Shown here one piece after another: positions 8,490 to 16,729 of a stretch of DNA of 64,000 nucleotides. The position numbers and the translations under genes were made by a program. Numbering within the stretch: the first letter of the stretch is position 1; every line of letters begins with the position of its first letter. Below the pieces are notes generated by a model, which was given only the letters and a program-made list of their open reading frames with translations, searched no databases and had not been told where the DNA came from. The stretch lies in NCBI RefSeq assembly GCF_002001175.1, contig NZ_MUNT01000006.1, positions 434,001 to 498,000 on the forward strand, in the 5' to 3' direction. This stretch comes from Rhodanobacter sp. C03 (GTDB lineage Bacteria > Pseudomonadota > Gammaproteobacteria > Xanthomonadales > Rhodanobacteraceae).

Positions 8490-8834
8490 ATGATGGATTG
8501 GCTGCAATACCGAAAAGAGCTGGTGGGCCGCATCGGCGAGCTCGGCAAGCTCAGCCCCGACACCATCAGCGGCTATCAGACGCTGTCCAAGGCCGGCTCC
8601 AGGACCAGCCAGCTCGATGCAAAGACACGCGAACTGATCGCACTGGCCGTGTCGGTGACCATGCGCTGCGATGGTTGTATCACCGTGCACACGGGTGAAG
8701 CTCTGAAGCACGGCGCCACACGCGAAGAAGTAGCCGAAACGCTCGGCGTGGCTGTGGCCCTGAACGCCGGTGCCGCCATGGTTTATTCGGCGCGCGTGAT
8801 GGATGCGATGAATCAGCACGCCGATGCGGCGTAA
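8490..8834 (+). CDS. Carboxymuconolactone decarboxylase family (AhpD-like) protein, second copy
   Basis: The 114-residue protein is a paralog of the CMD protein at 3669. It has the same CDGCITVH redox motif and the LGVAVALNAGAAMVYSAR C-terminal helix. It is probably an AhpD-like thiol peroxidase or reductase. The ATG at 8490 is favoured by an AAAGAGG segment about 9 bases upstream. It is divergent from rclR and leads a run of four plus-strand genes (CMD, hydrolase, oxidoreductase, tautomerase) with short gaps, which looks like an RclR-controlled operon. Confidence 0.88.
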   Translation: MMDWLQYRKELVGRIGELGKLSPDTISGYQTLSKAGSRTSQLDAKTRELIALAVSVTMRCDGCITVHTGEALKHGATREEVAETLGVAVALNAGAAMVYSARVMDAMNQHADAA

Positions 8835-8885
8835 ACCGACGACTGCGCCGGTATCGAAAACGCAGCCCTCCATCGAGGAACAGTC

Positions 8886-9902
8886 ATGAGCAATCTCACT
8901 ACAACAGGCACGCATGCAATGGACGTCACACGACGCAAAGTCATCGGAGCTTCCCTGTTGGCCACTGCTGCCGGCTTGGTCGCTCCGTTGGCACAGTCCA
9001 CCGGCAAGCAAGCGGCGACTTCAGAAAAACGGAGTGACACTGCTGACCAGGTGCGTTTTCACAAGGTCCGCGTCGACGATTTCGAAGTGTTTTATCGCGA
9101 GGCTGGGCCTGCCAACGCCCCGGTGCTGTTATTGCTGCATGGCTTTCCAACGGCAAGCCACATGTTCCGCGATCTGATGCCGCAGCTGGCTGACAAGTAC
9201 CGTGTGATTGCGCCGGACCTTCCCGGCTTCGGCCAGACCTTCATGCCGAAGGGCAAGTTCGACTACAGCTTCGACAACCTGGCCAAGTTGATCGACCACT
9301 TCACCGATGCGCTGAAGCTCGATCGCTACGCACTCTATATTTTCGACTACGGCGCACCGGTCGGACTTCGTTTGGCGCGCGCACATCCCGAGCGCGTCAC
9401 GGCGATCATCACGCAGAACGGCAATGCCTACATGGAAGGTTTCAGTGACGCTTGGGGCACCCTGCAGACCTATTGGGCCGATCCGACGCCCGCTCATCGC
9501 GAGGCTTGCCGCGATCTGATCAGCCGCAACACGATCGAGCAGTTCCAGTACTTCCACGGTGCGCCACGCGATCGCGTGTCGCCGGATGGTTACGAGCTGG
9601 ACATTGCCTATCTGGCAAGAACGGGCGCGGACGAAATCCAGCTTGACCTGATCTACGACTACCGCAACAACATCGCTGCCTACCCTTCATTCCACGAGTA
9701 TTTTCGTCAGCATCAGCCACCGCTGCTGGCGGTATGGGGCAAGAATGATCCGGCCTTCATCCCGCCTGGTGCGTTGGCTTACAAGAAAGACATTCCCAAT
9801 GCCGAAGTGCACCTGCTGGACGCCGGCCACTTCGCGCTAGAGACGCATAGCGTGGCGATCGCGGGTTACATCCGCGATTTCCTTGCACGTGCATTGACCT
9901 GA
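8886..9902 (+). CDS. Exported alpha/beta hydrolase with Asp nucleophile (epoxide hydrolase/dehalogenase type)
   Basis: The 338-residue protein starts with a likely Tat signal (TRRKVIGASLLATAAGLVAPLA, shown by the twin Arg near residue 16). An alpha/beta hydrolase fold follows: HGFPT oxyanion loop (about 85), nucleophile elbow FDYGAP with Asp at about 154, acid region GKNDPAF, and catalytic His in AGHFALE. An Asp nucleophile is the mark of epoxide hydrolases and haloalkane or haloacetate dehalogenases rather than serine esterases. In an RclR-type operon a role on chlorinated or epoxidised compounds would fit, but that is inference. The gene lies 51 bp after the CMD gene. Confidence 0.8.
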   Translation: MSNLTTTGTHAMDVTRRKVIGASLLATAAGLVAPLAQSTGKQAATSEKRSDTADQVRFHKVRVDDFEVFYREAGPANAPVLLLLHGFPTASHMFRDLMPQLADKYRVIAPDLPGFGQTFMPKGKFDYSFDNLAKLIDHFTDALKLDRYALYIFDYGAPVGLRLARAHPERVTAIITQNGNAYMEGFSDAWGTLQTYWADPTPAHREACRDLISRNTIEQFQYFHGAPRDRVSPDGYELDIAYLARTGADEIQLDLIYDYRNNIAAYPSFHEYFRQHQPPLLAVWGKNDPAFIPPGALAYKKDIPNAEVHLLDAGHFALETHSVAIAGYIRDFLARALT

Positions 9903-9923
9903 CCCACCTTGGAAGACAGCACC

Positions 9924-10925
9924 ATGAGCCATCAAGGCAACATGCAAGCCGTCGTCGTCGAAAACGTCGACGGTCCGTTTGTAGTGAAGGACATTCCCCG
10001 CCCCGTCGCCGGTCCTGGCCAGGTGCTGGTGGAGATCCATGCCAGCGGCGTCAATCCACTCGACCTGAAGATTCACGCCGGCAAAGCGGCGCACGCCAGG
10101 CAACCGCTGCCAGCGGTGCTCGGCATCGATCTGGCCGGCGTCGTGATCGCTATCGGAGCAGGTGTCACGGAATGGTCCATCGGTGACGAAGTCTTCGGCA
10201 TGACTGGCGGCGTCGGTGGTGTGCAGGGTTCACTCGCGCAGTACGCCGCAGTGGACGCGTCACTGCTCGCCCGAAAGCCGCCGCAACTGAGCATGCGCGA
10301 AGCGGCGTCGCTGCCGCTTGCCTTCATCACCGCCTGGGAAGGTCTGGTCGATCGCGCTCACGTATCCAGGGACATGCGCGTGCTCGTTCACGGTGGCGCT
10401 GGCGGCATTGGCTACATGGCCATCCAGATCGCTCGAGCATTCGGTGCGCAGGTGTTTTCCACCGTCTCTGCGTCTGACGCCGAACACGTGCTCGAACGCG
10501 GCACGGTTCCAATCGATCGCCACCTGCTTTCTGTCAATGACTACTTGCAGATGCACACCAGTGGCGATGGTTTCGACGTGGTCTTCGACACCGTGGGTGG
10601 TGAAGTGCTGGATGGTTCGTTCAAGTCAGTCGCACGCTTCGGCCACGTGGTGAGCGCTCTGGGTTGGGGCACGCACTCGCTGGCGCCATTGTCATTCAGC
10701 GCCGGCACGTACTCCGGTGTATTCACCTTGCTTCCGTTGCTTACGGGCGTCGGCAAAGCACATCACGGCGAGATCCTCCGCGAAGCAGCCAAGCTCGTCG
10801 AAAATGGCCACTTGCTTGCGCGTGTGGACCCGGATCATTTCGATCTTTCCAGCGTCGAGCAAGCCCACGCGCGCGTTGCCTCATCGCAAGGCGCAGGCAA
10901 AGTCGTCGTTGAACTTCGCCGCTGA
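9924..10925 (+). CDS. NADPH-dependent quinone oxidoreductase (zinc-free MDR family)
   Basis: The 333-residue protein has the GroES-like N-terminal domain (VLVEIHASGVNPLDLKI, GIDLAGVV, SIGDEVFGMTGG) and a Rossmann domain with the nucleotide-binding loop VHGGAGGIGYMAIQIARAFG (about residues 155-175). The structural zinc cysteines of alcohol dehydrogenases are absent, so it belongs to the quinone oxidoreductase branch that reduces quinones or enones with NADPH. The ATG at 9924 has GGAAG 9 bases upstream; a TTG at 9909 is less likely. It is third in the operon behind CMD. A fragment of a close paralog lies at 1925-2188. Confidence 0.85.
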   Translation: MSHQGNMQAVVVENVDGPFVVKDIPRPVAGPGQVLVEIHASGVNPLDLKIHAGKAAHARQPLPAVLGIDLAGVVIAIGAGVTEWSIGDEVFGMTGGVGGVQGSLAQYAAVDASLLARKPPQLSMREAASLPLAFITAWEGLVDRAHVSRDMRVLVHGGAGGIGYMAIQIARAFGAQVFSTVSASDAEHVLERGTVPIDRHLLSVNDYLQMHTSGDGFDVVFDTVGGEVLDGSFKSVARFGHVVSALGWGTHSLAPLSFSAGTYSGVFTLLPLLTGVGKAHHGEILREAAKLVENGHLLARVDPDHFDLSSVEQAHARVASSQGAGKVVVELRR

Positions 10926-10952
10926 GCGCTGAGCAAACCATCGAGAAAAATC

Positions 10953-11159
10953 ATGCCTTTCATCCATGTCGAAATGCTTGCCGGTCGCACCGCTGAACAG
11001 AAGTCCACCTTCATGAAAGAAGTAGCCGCTATCGCCCAGCGCACGCTACGCGTTCCAGAGCACGCCGTGACCATCATCATCAATGAAGTCGAATGCGACC
11101 ACTGGAGCGTCGGGTTGCGCACGATGAAGGAGATTCGATCGACTCAGCTGAGTGACTAG
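10953..11159 (+). CDS. 4-oxalocrotonate tautomerase-like protein
   Basis: This 68-residue protein begins Met-Pro, exposing the catalytic N-terminal proline after Met removal, and continues FIHVEMLAGRTAEQK, typical of the 4-oxalocrotonate tautomerase superfamily. The family catalyses keto-enol tautomerisation and, in some members, dehalogenation of small unsaturated acids. It closes the CMD-hydrolase-oxidoreductase operon 27 bp downstream of the oxidoreductase. It converges on the response regulator gene at 11211. Confidence 0.85.
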   Translation: MPFIHVEMLAGRTAEQKSTFMKEVAAIAQRTLRVPEHAVTIIINEVECDHWSVGLRTMKEIRSTQLSD

Positions 11160-11210
11160 CAATGCGTAGTGCGCCGCTTGCCATCATCGAGCGGAAGCAA
11201 AACCTCAGTG

Positions 11211-11837
11211 TCAGATGATGCCGCGTCGATGCGCGATCTGCACCGCATGCGTGCGCGAGTCCGCGCTCAGTTTCCCAAGGATGCTTTTCATGTGGACTTT
11301 GACGGTGGCCTCACTGATGCACAGGCTATCGGCGACCGTCTTGTTCGAATGCCCCTGGGCCACATCGCGCAACACGGAGATCTCCCGCAAGGTCAGGCGC
11401 TCATCAATCGCATGCGTTGCAATCTCGGCCGCGATCTCGCGCGGAATGCTCTTCTTGCCCTGATGAAGAGTGCGAATGGTGTCGATGAGTTCGCGACGCA
11501 TGGAGCCTTTCAGCAGGTAGCCGCGCGCGCCTGCCTTGAGTGCGCGCAATGCCTGTGCATCGCCCTTGAACGTTGTGAGTACCAGGATGACGGCAGCGGG
11601 AAATTCATCATGAATGGCGCGAATGGCCTCTTCACCGGACATGCCCGGCATTTCCAGATCCATCAGGGTGACATCCGGTTGATGCCGTCGATACTGATGA
11701 ATGGCTTCTTCGCCGCAACTTGCGACAGCGACCATCTGCATGTCCGTCTCGGCATCGATGACCGCACCCAGCCCTTCGAGCATGATCGGATGATCATCGA
11801 CTGCCAAGACTCGAATGACCGTTGCTGGCGTATCCAT
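11211..11837 (-). CDS. NarL/FixJ-type response regulator
   Basis: The 208-residue protein has a receiver domain (about 8-125) with acidic pocket VDDHP, phosphoacceptor in VTLMDLEMPGMSG (Asp about 58), switch Thr in LVLTTFK and conserved Lys in YLLKGS. A LuxR-type helix-turn-helix follows (about 145-205; LTLREISVLRDVAQGHSNKTVAD). It is the natural partner of a HisKA_3 kinase; the intact kinase at 13592 and the broken one at 11856 are both nearby. The ATG at 11837 is preferred over a GTG six bases upstream. The gene lies 18 bp behind the sensor remnant and is probably co-transcribed with it. Confidence 0.9.
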   Translation of the reverse strand: MDTPATVIRVLAVDDHPIMLEGLGAVIDAETDMQMVAVASCGEEAIHQYRRHQPDVTLMDLEMPGMSGEEAIRAIHDEFPAAVILVLTTFKGDAQALRALKAGARGYLLKGSMRRELIDTIRTLHQGKKSIPREIAAEIATHAIDERLTLREISVLRDVAQGHSNKTVADSLCISEATVKVHMKSILGKLSADSRTHAVQIAHRRGII

Positions 11838-11855
11838 GGGCACCCTGCTTATTGA

Positions 11856-12233
11856 TCACGAACGGTGGCGGTTGCCGGGATCCTTTGGCGGCGTCGTTCC
11901 ATCGCGCAAATGTTGCGCCTTGTCGAGACCTTTTTCCAGAATGAGCTCGGCCCGGTCCAGCGCTTCGACCAGATCCCGCCGTGTCGGGTGATCTGGCGGA
12001 AGGCGCTTGGCGATCGCTTCGAAACGCAGAAGCAGTCCCTGGCCGGATTGCAGCATCGATTCCTGCAGCGCGGTGACCGCCGAATCCCGCGCATCGTCAT
12101 CGGCTCGGGATCGCGCCAAACGCTTCGCCTGGGCACGACGCCACCCAAGCAGGACGACAAGCATCACCGAAATTCCCACGGCGCAAGCGATCAATAGCCC
12201 GCTGGACGGACAATTCCAGGAAAAAATTTGCAC
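11856..12233 (-). CDS. Membrane-anchored degenerate HisKA_3 dimerisation protein (kinase remnant)
   Basis: The 125-residue product has one N-terminal membrane helix (about 12-32) and then a segment that follows the HisKA_3 dimerisation helices closely: ALQESMLQSGQGLLLRFEAI, then ALDRAELILEKGLDKAQHLRD. In active kinases the first motif reads ELHDTLLQS; here His is replaced by Gln and Asp by Glu. The HATPase domain is absent, because the frame stops soon after the second helix. It cannot autophosphorylate, but it could still dimerise with the intact kinase at 13592 or bind the response regulator. The start is a GTG at 12233 with an upstream AGGAG. Confidence 0.7.
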   Translation of the reverse strand: MQIFSWNCPSSGLLIACAVGISVMLVVLLGWRRAQAKRLARSRADDDARDSAVTALQESMLQSGQGLLLRFEAIAKRLPPDHPTRRDLVEALDRAELILEKGLDKAQHLRDGTTPPKDPGNRHRS

Positions 12234-12286
12234 CCTTCCGCTACTCCTATTCTGCTCCCTTGATACCGCTGAGCACTGCCAGGCGG

Positions 12287-12304
12287 ATCACCCAAAAGTG
12301 GTAT
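12287..12304 (+). promoter_or_regulatory. Candidate operator, site 1 (CAAAAGTGGTA)
   Basis: CAAAAGTGGTA within this stretch matches 10 of 11 bases of the CCAAAGTGGTA motif at 13367 and, inverted, at 16611. It lies 54 bp upstream of the sensor-remnant/response-regulator operon. NarL-type regulators often bind TACC/GGTA half sites, which fits the GGTA end here. Confidence 0.45.
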
Positions 12305-12321
12305 CGGCTTGCGCCCGCAGC

Positions 12322-13203
12322 TCAAGCCTGAGATGACACCGACGGCAACGTTTCTCTGGAGGGTAGCGACCGCCTGATGAAGAGAACCGCAGCGATCAGC
12401 GCGACTGCGACCAAAGCTGAAAGCACCGAACCATCCGGGCCAACGACGCCGCCAGTCAACCAGGCGGCATGATCAGTCGATGGCGTCACGATCAGATAGC
12501 CGTCTTTATCACCGACACCGAAAAGCGACCACTCCGTGAAGTCGTAAGCGATGTGCGCGCCTATCGGCAGCCACAGGCTACCGCTGACCATGTAAAGAAT
12601 GCCAAGTAGCAGACCGCCATTGATGACGAGCAGCACCAGCGCGACCGGTGGTGCATGGCTTGCATGCGCGAGTGCAAACAGCAATGCCGAAATCAGAAGA
12701 CCCGGCAACGGACCAAACATTCTCCCAAATATTCTCAGCAGGATCCCGCGAAACCCGAGCTCTTCGACGACGCCGGAGATGTAAGCATTGAAGACCAGAT
12801 AGCGAAACCCGTGTTGCCAATGCCCGCGGGCCACGTCGTTGAGGCCGAAGGTCCAGAGGACAAGCAGAGACAGCACCATGAAGGCGAATCCCACAGCTCC
12901 GCCGATAAGCAGATAGCGCGGCGCGCTCCACAGATTCATTTCGCCGGGACTACGGTGCTCGCACAGCTTTACGGCCAGCCCGTAAATAGCCAGGCCCACG
13001 AGCGGAAGGATGATCCCGATCCAATATTCGGATCCATCAGGAAGCGATACCCAGTCCCGCAACTGCAACGAAGCGACAAAGACGAATGCAGCGAAAACGA
13101 AAAGAACGGCGGCCCACGCAATGGCGCGTGACCAGAACCATTTTCCCGAAGCAAGAATTCCCGCGTTGCCATATTGAATCCGCGATAGCTCGGACAAGTT
13201 CAC
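12322..13203 (-). CDS. CPBP-family intramembrane metalloprotease
   Basis: The 293-residue protein has about eight membrane helices and the conserved CPBP (CAAX protease / bacteriocin-processing) motifs: the Glu-Glu-Arg motif EELGFRG, then ALAHASH and HIAYDF, which supply the metal-binding and catalytic residues in the membrane. Prokaryotic members process peptides or protect against bacteriocins. The GTG at 13203 is chosen because AGGAG lies 7 bases upstream. The gene is divergent from the large histidine kinase and shares its promoter region, so regulation by that system is plausible. Confidence 0.82.
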   Translation of the reverse strand: MNLSELSRIQYGNAGILASGKWFWSRAIAWAAVLFVFAAFVFVASLQLRDWVSLPDGSEYWIGIILPLVGLAIYGLAVKLCEHRSPGEMNLWSAPRYLLIGGAVGFAFMVLSLLVLWTFGLNDVARGHWQHGFRYLVFNAYISGVVEELGFRGILLRIFGRMFGPLPGLLISALLFALAHASHAPPVALVLLVINGGLLLGILYMVSGSLWLPIGAHIAYDFTEWSLFGVGDKDGYLIVTPSTDHAAWLTGGVVGPDGSVLSALVAVALIAAVLFIRRSLPSRETLPSVSSQA

Positions 13204-13591
13204 GGTGATCTCCTGCGCGCGCCAATGAAAGACGATCAAAGACAGGTCCAGGCATCGGCGCCGACCCGCGACGCGATGCCTGTTTCCGACCCATGGACCT
13301 GCCGACGTCAAATTAGGACGTCACTCTCCCGACGTCATCGCCCGCAAGGCTGGAGAACTGATACCGCCAAAGTGGTAGTTCGATTTGACCGAGTCCATCG
13401 AATCGGATGACACTTGGACGAGACGCGGCCGAAGATGGCCCAGACAGCCTGACTGGTTGTCAGTCAAGACTTTCGCGCATACGGTCCTGGTCCGGCCTGG
13501 GGATACCTATTTCATGAGCAGCAGACATCGCGTGCCCGATGTTTTTGCCTCGTGAGTTTCGGCAATGACGCGTTGAGGACTTCTTGGCCGC
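13204..13591. other. 388-bp divergent promoter region
   Basis: The region lies between the CPBP protease (minus) and the sensor kinase (plus). It contains the TACCGCCAAAGTGGTA dyad at 13362-13377 and no convincing gene. Short open frames in it lack ribosome sites. Confidence 0.55.
13362..13378 (+). promoter_or_regulatory. Candidate operator, site 2 (TACC-N8-GGTA dyad)
   Basis: TACCGCCAAAGTGGTA is a near-palindrome with TACC and GGTA arms around an 8-base centre. The core CCAAAGTGGTAG (13367-13378) is repeated exactly, as its reverse complement, upstream of the DUF302 operon (core bases 16611-16621), and nearly so upstream of the response regulator operon. The arms fit the half sites of NarL/LuxR-type regulators. 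Confidence 0.5.
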
Positions 13592-16525
13592 ATGAAAAGC
13601 CTTGTTCAAGCCCGCACTTATTTTCTCGCTTATCACGCTGCGTGTTGGTGCCTGCTGATTTGCGCGTTCAGTCTTGCAAACGCACACGCCGCGACGCCAT
13701 CGTTGAACTCTGCCGAGAACACCGTGAAGCCCGCCTCCCAGCCGCTGTTGCAGCAGAAGCGCACCCTCTTCACCGTCAAGGATGGTCTGCCGTCCACGAT
13801 CTATGCCATCACCGAAGACAAGGAAGGCTATCTGTGGCTTGGTGGTCCTACCGGGCTGTTTCGCTTCGATGGGCTGAACTTCGAACCCATGTTCAAGGAA
13901 CAGTTACCCACCGAAATCATCACGTCGTTATATGGCGACAGAGACGGGAATCTGTGGATCGGCGGCCTGCACGGAAACGTGACCCGCGTGCACGAAGGCG
14001 TCACCGAGCAGGTGGACCGAGGGTTGAGCAAGGGCACCATCATGTCGTTCAAGCAGATGACCGACGGCACCCTCTGGGTCGTCACATCGAGTGGAGTCTA
14101 TCGATTCGTCGATGGCGCCTGGCACCGTGCGGATCATTCCGACGGTATCGACGTGAAGTTCGTGTGGGTCACCGGCACAGGTGTTGACGGGTCGTACTGG
14201 ATCTTCTCTCCCGATGGCGCGTATCGCCTCCGCCCCGGCGCCAAGCGTTTCGAGCTCACCAGCGCGAACAAGGGCATCGTGGCCATGGCCAACCTGCCAG
14301 CCACTGCCGCATACCCCAGCGGCGGCGTAACCGCCGACCTGATCGTGGACCGGCAAGGAGCGTTGTGGATACCCACCAACGGCAAGCTGACTCGCCTGCA
14401 CACGGACGATGCGTCCGGCCACGCACAACTGGTCACGGAAAATGTCAGCGGCGTCGACAATCACTCCGATATTCAGGTGACGGCGGATTTCAGCGACAGC
14501 CAAGGCAATGTGTGGGTTGCCACTCCTGACGGACTCGAGCAATTCAGGACGACCCGTTTCGTTCCACTCGTACTTCCTCTGCCTGTTTTCTGGCCGGCCA
14601 TCACTGAAGACAACACGCAGGCGCTATGGGTCGCCAGCGCTTCAGCCACACCACCCATGCGCGTGGGCACCAACGTCTCGGTGCACCCCGATCTAAGCGG
14701 CTCGTCGCCCTGTATCGCAAATGGTCCGGATGGAAGCGTCTGGTTCAATGGCGACAAAGGCATCCAGCACTACATCCACGATCAGGTGACCACGGTCCCC
14801 GCTCTACCGGCGGCCGGTCGGCTGGCGTCGCTGGCGAACCCCAAGCAGGATTGCATGGATATGCAGCTGGCGCCTGACGGGTCGCTGTGGATCTCGATGC
14901 GATTCACCGGTGTCACGCGATGGGATGGACACGTCTGGAGCACGATCAGCCCTGAAGTGGCCACGAGCATTCAGTTCGAGGGGTCCCGCGCATGGCTGGC
15001 ATTCCTTTCAGGTAACTTGACTTCGATCGACCAAGGCAAGTCATTAACCTACTCATCGCGGAGCGGACCTGATCTCGGTTCGCTGAGAAAGCTCCGGCTG
15101 GGCAAGTCCGGCCTCTGGATCGCTGGCGATGACGGCATCGCAATCCGGACTGCCGACCGTTTCATCCACCTCACCGGCATGAATGGCGAACGCTTTCAAA
15201 ATGCGTTCGATCTCCTTCAACTGCCCAACGGCGATCTCTGGATATCGTCGGCTCGTGGCGTCTATCGCGCGTCCGCAGCGGACGTTCAGTCCGCGCTGTC
15301 CGCGCCCAGCCACAGCGTCAGATTCACCCTGTTCGATCGGGACGATGGCGTGGAGGATGCCAAGAATCTCGTGGTATCCGACGGTGGTCGCTTGTGGGTG
15401 TCAATGCGGCAAGGTGTTGCCTGGATCGACGCGCTGCAGATGCCGCCGGCTCCCCAGGCGGCCCATGTGTCGATCGAATCGATCAATGATCACGACGTGC
15501 GTTTCTCCGGCGCGTCTGTGCCAGCGCTGGAAAAAGGCACCCGCAGTGTCACCATCACCTATGCGGCGGCCACACTCTCGGATCCCGCAAAGTCACGCTT
15601 TCGTTTTCTCCTCATGGGTGTCGACGAGGACTGGCAGTTGGCCAGCGATCGACGAGCGGCTCATTACGCCAACCTTGGGCCCGGCCAATACACGTTCGAG
15701 GTCGAAGCATCCAATGCCGATGGCGCCTGGGCAGCGCAGCCGACGCGCTTTGCCTTTCAGATCCTGCCCGAGTTCTACCAGGCATGGTGGTTCAAGGTCC
15801 TCTGCGCTGCAGTCGTTCTCGCGGGATTGTGGCTGCTCTATCTGATGCGCATACGACACATCCATGCGCAGCTCGATGCCCGAACGCGCGAGCGCGAGAG
15901 CATGGCGCGTGATTTTCACGACACCATCCTGCAGAACTTTCAAAGTCTGCTCCTGCATGTGCAGGTTGCCGTCCAGAGCATCCCGGAAGGCGCTGCAAGA
16001 CAGAAGCTCGACAAGGCGCTGTCGGTCACCGAGAACGCGCTCAACGAAGGTCGCGACAAGATCGGCGAGCTGCGATCGCTGGCCGAGCCAATGGAAGACC
16101 TCTCCATCGATATCAGCCATTTGGCAAATCGCCTGAACGAGATGTACCCGACGGAATTTTCAATGAATGTGGAAGGTGAACCGCGACCACTGAACGCATC
16201 AGCTGCCAGCGACGTCCATGCGATAGTTGGCGAACTGATCACCAACGCATTCCGTCACTCGCAAGCAAGCGCCGTGCATGTTGAACTGCATTACGACCGA
16301 AGCGAGTTGAACATCACGGTCATCGATGATGGTCGCGGCGCGGATCTTTCGGCCCTGCCCTCCGGAAAATCCGGACACTGGGGTCTGCAAGGCATACGTG
16401 AAAGAACCCGCCGAGTCGGCGGTCGCTTCACCATCGGCGTGGCGCCGTCCGGAAAGGGAACACGCGCCAACCTGAGGATTCCCGCACGTTTTGTCTATGC
16501 AGGTAGGCGCTTGTTCCACCGGTAA
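13592..16525 (+). CDS. Two-component sensor histidine kinase with periplasmic beta-propeller (Reg_prop/Y_Y_Y)
   Basis: The 977-residue protein has a signal or first membrane segment (about 8-35). A large periplasmic part follows (about 45-640), made of repeats such as GYLWLGGPTGLFRFDGL and GNLWIGGLHGNVTRV, typical Reg_prop propeller blades. Then come a Y_Y_Y domain (about 650-715), one membrane helix (about 730-748), HisKA_3 with MARDFHDTILQNFQS (phospho-His about 774), and an HATPase with an N box (ELITNAFRHS) and DDGRGADLS. It is an orphan by position but lies near the NarL-type regulator at 11211, its likely partner. The ligand is unknown; propeller sensors of this kind often sense extracellular sugars or other small molecules. 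No receiver domain is present. Confidence 0.9.
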   Translation: MKSLVQARTYFLAYHAACWCLLICAFSLANAHAATPSLNSAENTVKPASQPLLQQKRTLFTVKDGLPSTIYAITEDKEGYLWLGGPTGLFRFDGLNFEPMFKEQLPTEIITSLYGDRDGNLWIGGLHGNVTRVHEGVTEQVDRGLSKGTIMSFKQMTDGTLWVVTSSGVYRFVDGAWHRADHSDGIDVKFVWVTGTGVDGSYWIFSPDGAYRLRPGAKRFELTSANKGIVAMANLPATAAYPSGGVTADLIVDRQGALWIPTNGKLTRLHTDDASGHAQLVTENVSGVDNHSDIQVTADFSDSQGNVWVATPDGLEQFRTTRFVPLVLPLPVFWPAITEDNTQALWVASASATPPMRVGTNVSVHPDLSGSSPCIANGPDGSVWFNGDKGIQHYIHDQVTTVPALPAAGRLASLANPKQDCMDMQLAPDGSLWISMRFTGVTRWDGHVWSTISPEVATSIQFEGSRAWLAFLSGNLTSIDQGKSLTYSSRSGPDLGSLRKLRLGKSGLWIAGDDGIAIRTADRFIHLTGMNGERFQNAFDLLQLPNGDLWISSARGVYRASAADVQSALSAPSHSVRFTLFDRDDGVEDAKNLVVSDGGRLWVSMRQGVAWIDALQMPPAPQAAHVSIESINDHDVRFSGASVPALEKGTRSVTITYAAATLSDPAKSRFRFLLMGVDEDWQLASDRRAAHYANLGPGQYTFEVEASNADGAWAAQPTRFAFQILPEFYQAWWFKVLCAAVVLAGLWLLYLMRIRHIHAQLDARTRERESMARDFHDTILQNFQSLLLHVQVAVQSIPEGAARQKLDKALSVTENALNEGRDKIGELRSLAEPMEDLSIDISHLANRLNEMYPTEFSMNVEGEPRPLNASAASDVHAIVGELITNAFRHSQASAVHVELHYDRSELNITVIDDGRGADLSALPSGKSGHWGLQGIRERTRRVGGRFTIGVAPSGKGTRANLRIPARFVYAGRRLFHR

Positions 16526-16610
16526 ATCGCCTGCTTTAACGACAGTTTCGTTTGCATTGCTGATGCCATTCAATCACTCACATTTCGCGATTTGTGAAGT
16601 GATGCAGGCC

Positions 16611-16621
16611 TACCACTTTGG
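16611..16621 (-). promoter_or_regulatory. Candidate operator, site 3 (TACCACTTTGG)
   Basis: TACCACTTTGG is the exact reverse complement of the CCAAAGTGGTA core at 13367-13377. It lies 108 bp upstream of the DUF302 gene at 16730 and 86 bp after the kinase stop, where the promoter of the DUF302-DUF305-YVTN operon is expected. Confidence 0.45.
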
Positions 16622-16729
16622 AAGGAAGCGGCGATGGTCACCTTCTCCTAATCTTCCATTGCGGTAAGGCCTTCGGGATTGAAAGCCTCTGCCCAGCCAG
16701 ACACATCGAGTCTGCCGAGAGAGACGCAC

